Part shown: one piece after another, positions 1 through 10,039 of the stretch
How the letters are laid out: each line of letters begins with the position of its first letter
Position numbering within the stretch: position 1 is the stretch's first letter
Source: Carya illinoinensis
Taxonomy: Eukaryota; Streptophyta; Magnoliopsida; Fagales; Juglandaceae
Assembly: GCF_018687715.1 (NCBI RefSeq)
Contig: NC_056762.1
Span: 37,528,864-37,592,863 of the forward strand
Reading direction: 5' to 3'
DNA: 64,000 nt
The notes under the pieces: model-generated
The model's database searches: none
Told to the model about the DNA's origin: nothing
Seen by the model: the letters and a program-made list of their open reading frames with translations, nothing else
Made by a program: the position numbers and the translations under genes

Positions 1-556
1 AAACTAAACATGAGTACTCAACGATTAAAAGATAAGATAAATGGCATTTATAGTTAAAATGCAAAAAGCTCGCACTTCCTTTTAAATAAGTGAATAAATA
101 TAAAATATATATAAAAAAATTAATTTTTTAATAATAAACTCTGCGCACAATAATTACATAATCTTATTTAATATTACTTAGAATACATTGTTTCTCCATG
201 ACTCTAGTCACTCCTACCCTAGCTACTACTGATCCATTGCATGCAGCCCACACTCATGCATATCTCTTTAACAGCTGCCCACGTACTCCTTGGATTTATC
301 CCCCCGTAACAACTACACAACCCAAAAGGCCTCTCTAGTCTTGGGCGACTCATGCATGCTCGGTAACATAGCAGTTCGAAATTTGAAACTTTGAATCTGT
401 CTTTTGGTCATATCAACAAGCTGACAATAACTAAAAGAAAAGGAGAAGTACTGTTTCACATTTTTTTGGCTTACGTTTTAGTGATTTTCAGTAATAGATA
501 TAGACTTATGCTACAAAACTGTGCTGTTTGAGAGGAGCATGCATGCTCTTACTTAG
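1..556. other. No gene recognised; flank or intron upstream of the DUF4378 exon
   Basis: I see no convincing exon here. The tail of the stretch is pyrimidine-rich enough to be an intron end, and it finishes in CTTACTTAG at 548-556, which would serve as the acceptor for the coding exon that follows. Earlier exons of that gene would then lie partly or wholly outside the window. Confidence 0.4.
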
Positions 557-1223
557 AAAAATAGCATATTGGATGAATGTTCATCTGACAGAAATGTGAT
601 GGACAGGCACGAAGCAAAAGCTTTCCTACAAGATGATCCGGAAGTTTGAGTGTCTTGCTCAACTAGAACCAGTGGACATGGAAAAACGTATTGCGCTGTC
701 TGCCGGCCTGAACCATGAAGCTCCTCATGAATCACTCGTACAAACTTGCCCGATGTCCACTCTGGCAAACAACACCTCGGACAACCAGACAGAGAAAAAT
801 GCTGAAGAATTGCTTGACCTCATCAACACAAGGAGTTCAGTAAACGGTGCAAAATTCAAGGCTGATAATCTGTTGTCGGATTTCTTTTGGGAGAGAATTG
901 AAGAAAATATTAATGCAAGTGCAAGCACCAGTACAAGAGGTAATGTTAATGGATTTGAGCGTGAGTTATTGAAGGTGGCAGAAGATTGGCTTAGTGGGGG
1001 GAATCCACTGGAGTTGTTGTTGGGTTGGGAAGTGGAGGATGGGAGAGAAGTATATGTTAGGGACATGGAGAAGGGAGGGAAGTGGAGGATATCGGTTAGA
1101 GAAAAAGAAGAGTTGGGATTGGAGGTTGAGTTCGAGGTTTGGATTTCTTTGCTTGACGAGCTGGTACTTGACCTCTTTTCATCACGGTCCATAGATGAAT
1201 GTTTTGACAAGTCATTGGCCTAA
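557..1223 (+). pseudogene. 3' exon of a DUF4378 (TRM/LONGIFOLIA-like) protein, probably frameshifted
   Basis: The open frame from 633 to the TAA at 1221-1223 encodes the C-terminal part of a DUF4378 protein. It begins with a RKFECLAQLEPVD segment and ends with the family signature ELLKVAEDWLSGG...LELLLGWEV...REVYVRDMEK...WISLLDELVLDLF. Members of this family include TRM proteins, which bring TON1 and phosphatase complexes to cortical microtubules; that role is family knowledge only. Upstream of 633 the frame is closed by TGA at 597-599. The neighbouring frame from a good acceptor at 556 reads through to CAA at 629-631 and also looks like family sequence (...DRHEAKAFLQ). The two join if one base near 632 is extra. 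I therefore read this as a terminal exon with a +1 frameshift, which could be a real pseudogene mutation or a sequencing error. The N-terminal exons are not visible. Confidence 0.6.
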
Positions 1224-1754
1224 TGACTAATTACTTAAGCCAGTTAGCGCTAGAGGAAGGGACTTTTGACCATTTTTTTCAGTTAGGGGGAAAATGGTGA
1301 GTTGAGCTGGAAAGATTAAAGTATGGAAGCATTGAATGAGAAATTGAACGAATGAGATCTATTTACTTACTTACTACAATAGATTTCATTCGTTCATTTT
1401 CTTAATTTATAGGATATATCAAATAAATTTTTTAGCAAACATTTCCATATTATTGGGGAACAAGAATTAGTTTGTATTGATCTTTAGTTTCATCTGATCA
1501 GTTACTTTTCCCAATAAATTAATATTATTCCTTTAGTTTCCAATGCCAAGGCTACTCCATCAATCCCTCTTACTCAAGTTATTCTCCAAACTTCTACTAA
1601 GCTCATGAGCATGAGAAAAATATACATATGTAGGTACAAATTAGTTTCAATTTGGAACTTAAAAAAATAAAAAGAAATAAAATCTCAAAAAATCCTACTT
1701 GTATGACTGTGTCTGACTGTTAGTAGTTAATAGAAAGAACAATATTTTTAAGTG

Positions 1755-1900
1755 AAAAGTGCTACAACTATAAAAAATCATAAAACTAACTTATAAATTG
1801 ATTTGATTTCATATGATATGTTATATTTATTTTATAATTTGACATATCATAACAATTCTTATCAGTTTGTAAATTTAGCTTTGTAAAATTCCTAAAGTAT
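1755..1900. mobile_element. Family-A foldback MITE, copy 1
   Basis: An imperfect palindrome in which the left arm (GTGCTACAACTATAAAAAATC...) pairs with the right arm (...GTAAATTTAGCTTTGTAAAATTCC). It shares its layout with copies near 7620, 21055, 47725, 50942 and 57678: a gene-proximal ATAAACT/ACAAATTGA motif, a central TTAGAT/ATTTATTTTA part and a mirrored end. No coding capacity is present. Confidence 0.5.
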
Positions 1901-2269
1901 TTCTATTTGGACACGCTATGCATTCAAACAATACGGATAGAATGGATATGAAGAACTTTACATTCTGTTTTGTCGATCGTTTGGTAGTGCATGGAAGAAC
2001 AAGAAGCTTGAGCACGAACTGGGTGAGAAATTTCGTATGGAAGGGGCAGCCAGAGGGAGGGGCGGCCAGAGAACTCCCGTTGCAGCAGGTAGAAATAAAT
2101 AAATAAAAGCAACGTCAAGTGTGTGGTTTGAGTGAATAGTATTAGTGGGTGAAGTATAGATTTACTCTTACATTTTACAAACTTGTTTTAATCAGACAGC
2201 ATATCTTTGTGTTCACAAAATAAATAGACAATGTTGGCTAAAAAGAATCAATTTTCTCTATAAACACAT

Positions 2270-2580
2270 TCGGCCTGGTTTGGTTTTTAAAAACCATCTT
2301 ATCTCAACATCTAAATATTATTTAAACATAAATATTTTTAAATTTCAATTTTTAACATTTTCATGTATTCGTTATCTAATCATTACAACTTTTACAAATT
2401 TTCAAATAAAACACAAAAATAATTTAACTTTTTCAAATCTCTAAACAAAAAATAATATTAAAAAATAATATTCTAACAATCTTTTAATTTAATTTAATTT
2501 TTTTATTATTTTTTTATCTCATTTCTTAAAATCTCATAACAATCTTAATTCAAATTAAATCATTTTATTACTATTGATAA
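2270..2580. mobile_element. AT-rich MITE-like repeat, family C
   Basis: It starts in GGCCTGGTTTGGTTTTT and ends in a TTTTATCTCATTTCTTAAAATCTCATAAC region. Long A/T runs in between have the same order as blocks near 6400-6560, 22540-22790, 40620-40790 and 59130-59250. The TGAGATGAGTTGAGAT end visible in the 22.7-kb copy is typical of a non-autonomous DNA element that I associate with Fagales genomes. That association is from memory. Confidence 0.4.
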
Positions 2581-2639
2581 ATTATTTTAACACTATTTAA
2601 TGATTTTATTGTCCAGATGACTAACACAAGAGGGAGGTA

Positions 2640-4012
2640 AATTGAGTTGTATTTAAAAAATAATAATTATAAATCAAATATATAATATAAAATATAAACA
2701 AAATACGAAACAACAATAAATATAAAGAGTAAGGGTAAGAGAGAAGCAAACTCAGTATGTTAACGAGGTTCAGCCCCACTGCCTACGTCTTTGTCTCAAG
2801 CTACCTGTTGAGAATTTTCAAATTCACTATTCAATCTTTTTTAGGTGAAGATAGAAACCTATTACACCTTTGAACAATACCGCTACAAAGGATCCGTGTA
2901 GAACACCCTTTACACTTGCAATCACCTTACACGTGGTAATTCAACTATTTTCTATGTAGAACATTTTCTACACACACAACAGTTATAAATATCATTTTAC
3001 TGATACAAGAGCTGATAGTGGGCAGGTTATCAAAAATCACTCCTCAATGAGTGAAATAAAACAATACAGCGTAAACTATATCTTTATCAAAATGAATAAG
3101 GATTAAGACTCAATGCTTAGAGAAGAGAGAATAAAAACTTTGAATGAATGTTGTATGCTTTGGATGTTGTAAATGTGAAGCTCTCAATTGATCTATTTAT
3201 AGGCATATGAGATTTCGTATTTAAATTTAAAAAGATTCACATGTTAAAAATAACATCATTCCATTTTTCAAAAAATTTAAATAAAATGTTCTTATTTTTC
3301 AATTGTCAAAGACAACATCATTCATTTTTCAAAAATTTCAAATCTAATCTTTTACTTTTGGCATATGACAAAAGGAGCACACTTTACTTTTTAAAAAATT
3401 TAAACCTAATCCTTTTATTTTTTGCATATGACAAAAGGAGCACACTTTATTTTTCAAATATTTCAAACCTAATCTTTTTATTTTTTGCATATGACAAAAG
3501 GAGCAAACTTTACTTTTCAAATTTTTTAAACAAAATCATCTACCTTTTGCATAAGTAAAAAAGAAATATCAATCACTTTTGAAAATATTCAAATAAAACA
3601 TGCACATGTGAAAGATGACAATCAATCATCTTTAATATTTTCAAAATTCAAACATTTAATCATGTAATGCACATATGAAAAATGACAATCAATCATCTTT
3701 CAAAATTTTTAAATTTAATTTTCAAAATATTCATGCACATGTAGAAAATGTATTTTAATGTTTTATGATAAAATATTAATTTTGAGTCTTAATTCTAATT
3801 TCGAATTTTTAAGAAATTTACAACATTACTCTATGATTTTAATGTGAACTTATTCCTTTCTTACTCATGCTTGTTTCCTTGATGTGCTTGACTCTATTGT
3901 GCAGATAACTTGAATTTGAGACTTTTTTATTCTTTGAATTCATTTGTTATCATTAAAATCCATATGTAAATATATAATTATAAAAAACTTGAAATTTCAG
4001 GTTCTAACAGAT
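2640..4012. mobile_element. Probable LTR-derived block (solo LTR or remnant)
   Basis: The left part (about 2740-2960) reads AACGAGGTTCAGCCCCACTG...TGCCTACGTC, a word combination common in LTRs of plant retrotransposons. A TATTTATAGGC promoter-like box follows at about 3195. The right end finishes in GAAATTTCAGGTTCTAACA, so read on the minus strand it begins TGTTAGAACC, as an LTR could. I find no target-site duplication and no reading frame with retroviral domains, so the exact ends and orientation are uncertain. A set of tandem repeats lies inside it. Confidence 0.35.
3343..3560 (+). repeat. Tandem repeat, period 63 bp, about three copies
   Basis: The word GCATATGACAAAAGGAGCA begins at 3361, 3424 and 3487, giving an exact 63-bp period with degenerate flanking copies. 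Because 63 is a multiple of three, the array stays open for about 100 codons and gives a 21-residue repeated peptide (YDKRSTLYF...). A second array follows at about 3600 and 3668 (TGCACATRTGAAARATGACA, period 67), so the open frame reflects repeat geometry and does not indicate a gene. Confidence 0.75.
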
Positions 4013-5864
4013 TTCTTTTTCTCATCTATGTAGTAAGTACTTTGAAAATAAGTTTTCATACCCAAAATAGTGATGTCTACTCAAAAGTAGGACTCGTTGC
4101 TTCATAAAAACATACAAAAAGTCTCAATAAACTTTATATCTTTAACGATCATAAGAGCTTCCAAGTCGGTATAAAGAAGTGGGGGACAAGATTCCACCCG
4201 CTTGAAAAGGGTTCAAGAGACGGGACCTTTACACAAGGACCTAATCATGCCAAGCACATAAACAAAGATGACTATTCTTGTTTAAAAATGATAGGGTTAA
4301 TATCTAACTACTATCCATTTATTATTTATAGTGTATTTGAAGTTTTTTAATTTTTTTATCATTTTCTTTAAAGTATTTTTTTAATATCTTTAATCATTAA
4401 GAGAAAATTAAAACAAATATATAATTTTACTAATAATGACTTCCTCAACGATTAAATAAAATTAAATATAAAATAATAATAAATGAGTAGTGGGAGGGTA
4501 CTAACCCTATTATTATGATTCATTTTTTACACATTTTTCTTATATACTATCACTTTCGCGAGTACAAGCACGGATTCAAACACCTTGAAAAGAATATGAA
4601 AACTAAATATGTATTTTTTTTAAACGTTATTTAAAGAGTTTCACAAAATTAAAATTATAAATTTACATGATTACATATGACAAATTATATCTATTTTAAC
4701 TTAACAATTTATTATACCACACTCATATCAGTTTATATATTTATTTTGGGAGTACCTGGAAATTGGATACGGTAAAAATCTAAATTTTACACCCATCAAT
4801 AGTAGAAAACCATGCCAACTCTCTTTCTTTGTTATAATGGATGCAAATGCATCGAATCTTAAGCTCTAAGACCGTCCTCTCAAGCACACTGTCTTTTCTC
4901 TTCGCTCGCTCTCTCCCTCTTCTCAAACGTAGGCTACACAGCTCATTGGTCTCTCTAGAAAAAGGAATTGAAGTTGCAAAACTAAGATTTTTGATAACAC
5001 GAAGAACTTGGATTTTTTATTTTTATAGTTTTTCCTATGGTTTTTTTTTTTATAGGTATTCAAATATTTTCTTTCATTTTCTAAGTATCCAAACAAATGG
5101 CAAGTAGAAAAACCTAGAGCTAATAAAAAAAATTAACTTGCACAAAGTCGAGAATTAAAGAGGATTTATGATGAGATGAGAAAAAAAAAATCTTTTCCAT
5201 TTCCTTTCTCTCTCCTATTGATTGAGGAAGAAATATAAACGATATAGGAAATTTTAACATAGTACTGAGAATAAATAGAACTAGATGAGGGAAAAGTGCT
5301 AACAAAAGTTAAAACACAAAAATTAATAAATTAGCTAATAAGTATATAAATATCTTGAACCCACTCTTGGATTCCTCTATCTCACCTTATAACAAAGATA
5401 TTTACAAAATTAGAGAGAACATTGGCGAGTTGAAAATTATAGTAAAATTGGGTGACATTTACAGTGTTCATGGGCATGGACGAGAGATACAAAATCTTCT
5501 TTCTTTCTTTGAAAAAATAGAACTGATTCGATAATGCAGATAAACGATAGAGTGAGTAGCTAGTTATTAGAACTGTCGCTCTCTTGCTAGCCTAGCCAAA
5601 GCCTGTGAAGATCTAGTTTGCTTACAAAGAATGCTCTTATTTAGTCTGATAGGTTAGTCTCAAATGGAAGATAAAAGTGAGCAATTTAATTTTAGTTTAA
5701 TTTTTGGCCCTAATCCCGTGCATCTCTTTTGTTTCTAAAAAAAATGCAAGGCTGATGTGTCAATCTATTATTTGGTGGTGTAAAGCAAGTTTTTACACCA
5801 TATCCGATTTGAAGGTTCTCTCATTTATTTTTATAAGATCTTTTATGATTTGAACATTTCTTTG

Positions 5865-6035
5865 AGGAGTTTTGTTATATACAAGTAAAGTCACGTACTA
5901 ATCTACGAATCAATACTGATTCCTTCATACTTAAATTTTAAATTAGCATTGTTTTCAATAAAATCTACTTTTTATCCAATCACAATAGATTGGTACACAT
6001 ATTAGTACACAATTGTACTTACAACTAGATTTTTT
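5865..6035. mobile_element. Family-B foldback MITE, copy 1
   Basis: This segment runs from GTTATATACAAGTAAAGTC to GTACTTACAACTAGATTTTTTC. It aligns along its length with 21880-22052, sharing TACTGATTCCTT, AAATTTTAAATTAGCATTGTTTT and AATCAC...TTGGTACACATATTAGT. The two arms are partly complementary, as expected for a short inverted-repeat element. Confidence 0.55.
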
Positions 6036-7619
6036 CTTCTTTGAGAGCTTGCTAATGACTTTAAATTCAGTCACCAGGTAAACAAAAAGTCTGTATAGCA
6101 TGATGAATAATCTAGATGAGGGATACTGGTCATCATTCTATATTAAATATTTTATATATTAAAATAATATTTTTATTCTTATTATTTTTTATTTTATTTT
6201 ATTCTTGTTAAATTAATTGAGTTGTTCTATTTATTATTTATACATCACATATTTACTATTGGTAAAATAAATATAATATATAGTATATAAAAATAATAAA
6301 TAAAATTATTCAATCCAAACTGACATCAGAAGAACAATATAAAAGAGAAACAAAATTCAATTGAATAAATATTTACAAATTTCTCAGCCCAATTGCCGAC
6401 TGTTAGGCTATAAAGAATTCTTATATCAAATATAAAATTCTTATTTTATTATTATAATTTTTTTAAATTTTTATATAAAATATAATAAATAATTTAATTT
6501 TTTTTATTTTTTAAATTTTAAAATAATAATAATATTAAAATATAATATTTTAATATTTAATTTTAAAACTCAAATGTATAGAACAGAACGGCGTAAAACC
6601 AATCCTGACTTACCAGCCAAGGTGATTTATTCGGATCTTTTTGTTTTTCACCATTAGTAATAAAAAAAGTATTATTTATAGAATAAATTTATTTTTATTA
6701 ATTTATAAAATAATTAGTACGGAAAATAACTTCACAATTCTAAAGAAGCCGTGGATGGTACGTCCTTGACAAGTCAATGGTAATGACACTTGGAGACTGG
6801 AATTTCGACGTAATGGGTGGGGCTACTGTACTGCCCAGCCCTTACGGCGGACTAGCCGCTCCTTTTTTTTTTTTTTTAAATATATTTAAAAAATAAAAAT
6901 ATATATCAACACACTTAAAATTATTTTTTTAATCACTAAATAAATAAATAAAATTATCTAATGATATACTGTACCAGTACAGGGGGCTGTAGTCCAGCTT
7001 TTTCTTTATTAAATTATATTGTTCTTTTGTTTATTTATTTATGGGTCAAGTTAAGGAGACAATAGATAACTGATTTTTTTAAAAATGTTTTAAACATTAA
7101 AAAGTATTTTTTTAATATTTAAGAAAAAATAAAAAATTCAATTCAATACATTTCTTAACCTTTTAAAAAGATAAAAAAAAAAAAAAACAGAAAATAAAAA
7201 TGCACTTATCGTGCAAATGCTCGATACCTAGCATTTCCCTTTATTTATTTTACATCCGTTGGACAATTCGCATTGGATACTGCTGCCTCTCCCGAGAGGC
7301 GTAGTCCGAATACAATTGAAGAAGACAAATTTTTTTTTTATTTAATTTTTTTATATTTTTAAATATTAAAAAAAATTTAAAACATCACTAAAAAAATACT
7401 TATTTAATTACTATAAAATAAAAAATAAAAATAAAGAAATCTTTCGAGACACATACCCAAAGCATTTCTCATTCACATTTAAACAAGTTAAACTATTCCC
7501 TTTATTTACTGTAAGCGAACCAACTTTTAGCAAATAAGTCTATTAAATTCGTTACATTAGTTTATACAAATGCAATGTTTTACATAATAGACTATAATAA
7601 TTATGCATATTTAGAAAAA

Positions 7620-7795
7620 ATGACTCTTATAGTTATAAAAACATTACGTAAAAATAATCTTATAAATTGACTTGAATTCACGTGAACTGTTTAATTTATT
7701 TTATAATAAAACTAATTTTATAAGTTGACAAATTATATTAAATCACTTCAATTTGTGATATTATTTTTATATAATCTATTTGTAATTGAAGAATT
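7620..7795. mobile_element. Family-A foldback MITE, copy 2
   Basis: A diverged copy of the family-A palindrome. The left arm holds AATCTTATAAATTGACTTGAATTCA, the centre TTTATTTTATAATAAAACTAATTT, and the right arm TTATATTAAATCACTTCAATTTG. It is non-coding. Confidence 0.45.
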
Positions 7796-8869
7796 ACTCT
7801 AAGAGAAAAATTATTGACATCCATACATTATGTTATCACTTATTTCTCTCTCATCACACTCATTATGTATGTATATTTGCCTATGTTCAATTTTTAGACT
7901 CTGTAAATCTTACGTAATGAATTTTAATTATAAAATATGTAATAATAAAATATTTTTTTTAAAAAAAATTATTAATAAAAAAAAATATCTTATTATTATT
8001 TTGATTCAAATATATATAATCAAATATCTGATTTTTCAGTGCATTTGCATTCGCAAGTACTGTCAATGCTCTACAGTTGGTCATCTTAGCACGTGGCGCC
8101 TCAATAGAATGAGTCCAAATAGGTGATCTCACCTACTCGCGAACATGCACTTCCCAGTTATAGAATGTGGGGCCTTATTTAGCCACACATTGACAGTACA
8201 TATTACACTTTATTTTATATTTTTGTCGAGTATTGCAGTTAATCATTATAAATAATATTTAAGTTTTGTGTATTTATTTTAAAAAAATTGGCATATTTAA
8301 GATTTATATAAAAAAAATTATTATTTAACGATGATCTTTATTTTTTTTTTTAAAAGAGTACATTAAATTTATACATAAGACTATATCTAAAATTACTTTT
8401 AATTTTTTGGCTCAAGTTTTACCATTCAACACTTAATTTTAATTTAATCCTGTGAGAACATCAATTAACTATTGAATTTGTTATTTTAAAAAATAAAGTA
8501 GATATAACGGCTAATTGAAAATATCACATAAAAATAATATAATAAAAATGAAATAAGAGTACAGTATATAATATAACTTTACTCCTTTTAATTTTGATCA
8601 TTGTTATTATTAATTTTTAATTTGGAGTATCAAATTATAACGATGCTTTAAATGATTTATTTTTTTTATTAATCGTGTAAAATATATCACATCACATTAA
8701 AAAAACCTTTGAACGAATAAGCATTTCATTATTATTCTCTAAACAAGGAATAAGGATGGAATCATATGTAGTTGAAATTGACATAAATATTCCTTTATCT
8801 CATTACACAACAATGATAAAAAATGCATTATTCTAAGAGAGCTTTTTAACACAAAGTGTTAACGATGTG

Positions 8870-9625
8870 GGTTTGTATGTCTGTGGATTAGGTTTTCAAC
8901 AACTCAGGTTTTCAAATAGTTTATGCACACAGTAAGACACTCTAGGGTCTGACGATCGAGGAGGATGGCCAGATGGAGCTTCCGGCTTTTAAGTTAGTTA
9001 GAGATTTTAGAGAGAAAAAGATTTTCTGAGTCTAAGGAGTTCCAACCTATGATTTGGCGCTTGGAATGCCGCTTTAATACCTATGCTTAGGATCAGCGAG
9101 CCATGTCTTGCGATTGAGTAGGAAGACGCCTATTGATAGAACTCATTTAATATAGCGTAGCTTTCTGACATAGATAATTAACACAGTATGACCACCGTGA
9201 TGGAGAGTGCCTAGATGAAGAGTCCCGTCAAGATTACTTGTTTAGTGCTCCATGTTTGAAAAAATGGAGGTTTGATGTCCTCTGAATATTGGCCGACATG
9301 ACTCGTCAGCCCGACCTATGCTATACTAGACTAAGGGCTCCTCGGGTGGGCTGATAGCGGTCAAACAGGCTTTTGCCTATTCCCGAATAATGTCGTCATG
9401 AATTGGGCCAGGCTTATACTTTTGGAAAAACTCTCCCAAAACAAAATATTGGCAGGAAATTTGTTGCCCAAACTGAGAAACGAGTCCAAGAACTTGAATG
9501 CACCTAAAAAGGTAACTAAATTAAAATAGTGGTAAAATGCTACCAAACTCTGAGCTACGATGTAGCTAATGGTGGACACAAATGACGCCAATGGATTAGA
9601 AAACATGGCATGGATACTTCGCAGC
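8870..9625. mobile_element. Compositionally distinct, retroelement-like remnant
   Basis: Base composition is clearly less AT-rich here than in the sequence to the left, and the text has the unstructured look of an old Gypsy-type LTR or internal remnant (GATCGAGGAGGATGGCC, GGGCTCCTCGGGTGGGC). I find no paired LTR, primer-binding site or domain. The minus-strand frame at 9361-9606 shows no family features. The assignment rests on composition only. Confidence 0.25.
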
Positions 9626-10039
9626 TGTGCCTAACCTTAATTGTTTTAATAATTTATTGATTAGTCAACCACGCGGGATGGCTCCAAATGCATTGCCTCG
9701 TCTAAATCGGGAACCTCCCGACTTTCAAGCCTCAAAGCCGGCTGCCAATTTCCAAACACCTCTTTCGTCGTCTCTTTCGGTTTCTAGAGGCAGGCATCAT
9801 CTGAGAAGGTTTTGTTCCCTTCAGCTTCGATCCTTTTCTTCGTGATGTAGTAAACCTACCGCTTTTTCTGTTCTTTTTTTTTCTTCTTCTTCCTCGGTTT
9901 TTTTTTTCCCCATGGAAAACACCATGCAACGCTTAGACAAGCTGTTCTGCTAGGCCTGCTTTAGTCGATTGTGCTTGTATCGGCCTTACTATTTTGTTCG
10001 GGGAGTGATCGGACGGTCAGGGTTCGCGGAGGAAAGAGA
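9626..10039 (+). promoter_or_regulatory. Promoter and 5' leader region of the nucleotide-sugar transporter gene
   Basis: This stretch leads into the first ATG of the transporter at 10040. It is rich in pyrimidine runs (CTTCTTCTTCCTCGG near 9890), as plant 5' leaders often are. The frame continuing upstream of 10040 has no earlier ATG, only a GTG codon at 9971, so 10040 is the natural start. No clear TATA box was recognised. Confidence 0.4.

Larger units (their letters stand above)
1224..2640. other. Spacer downstream of the DUF4378 exon, with MITE-like sequence
   Basis: No coding exon is visible. It contains one family-A foldback (about 1755-1900) and one AT-rich family-C element (about 2270-2580), both listed separately. 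The short open frames around 1918-2118 lie on opposite strands over the same bases and show no protein-family features. Confidence 0.4.
4013..8870. other. AT-rich repeat-filled spacer without a recognised gene
   Basis: No exon chain is visible on either strand. The region holds MITE-like and poly-A/T-rich segments: family B near 5865-6035, family C near 6400-6560 and family A near 7620-7795. Related TTTTTTAAATATT...AAAAATAAAAA blocks lie near 6855-6960, 7065-7160 and 7325-7440. The block at 6815-7010 is flanked by GGGGCTACTGTACTG and CTGTACCAGTACAGGGGGCTG, which are loosely inverted and may be MITE ends. The frames at 4841-5107 and 7830-8126 have no family signature. Confidence 0.45.

Noticed and set aside
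725..1210. Minus-strand frame of 161 codons
   Set aside because: It is the antisense shadow of the DUF4378 exon; the + strand has the conserved family signature.
3241..3558. Open frame of 105 codons
   Set aside because: The frame stays open only because the tandem unit is 63 bp long; it is low-complexity and sits in an LTR-like block.
6610..6632. CAGCCAAGG word resembling the start of miR169
   Set aside because: The match fails after nine bases and no star arm is present nearby.
9361..9606. Minus-strand frame of 81 codons with hydrophobic stretches
   Set aside because: No family signature, no splice partners, and it lies in a retroelement-like block.
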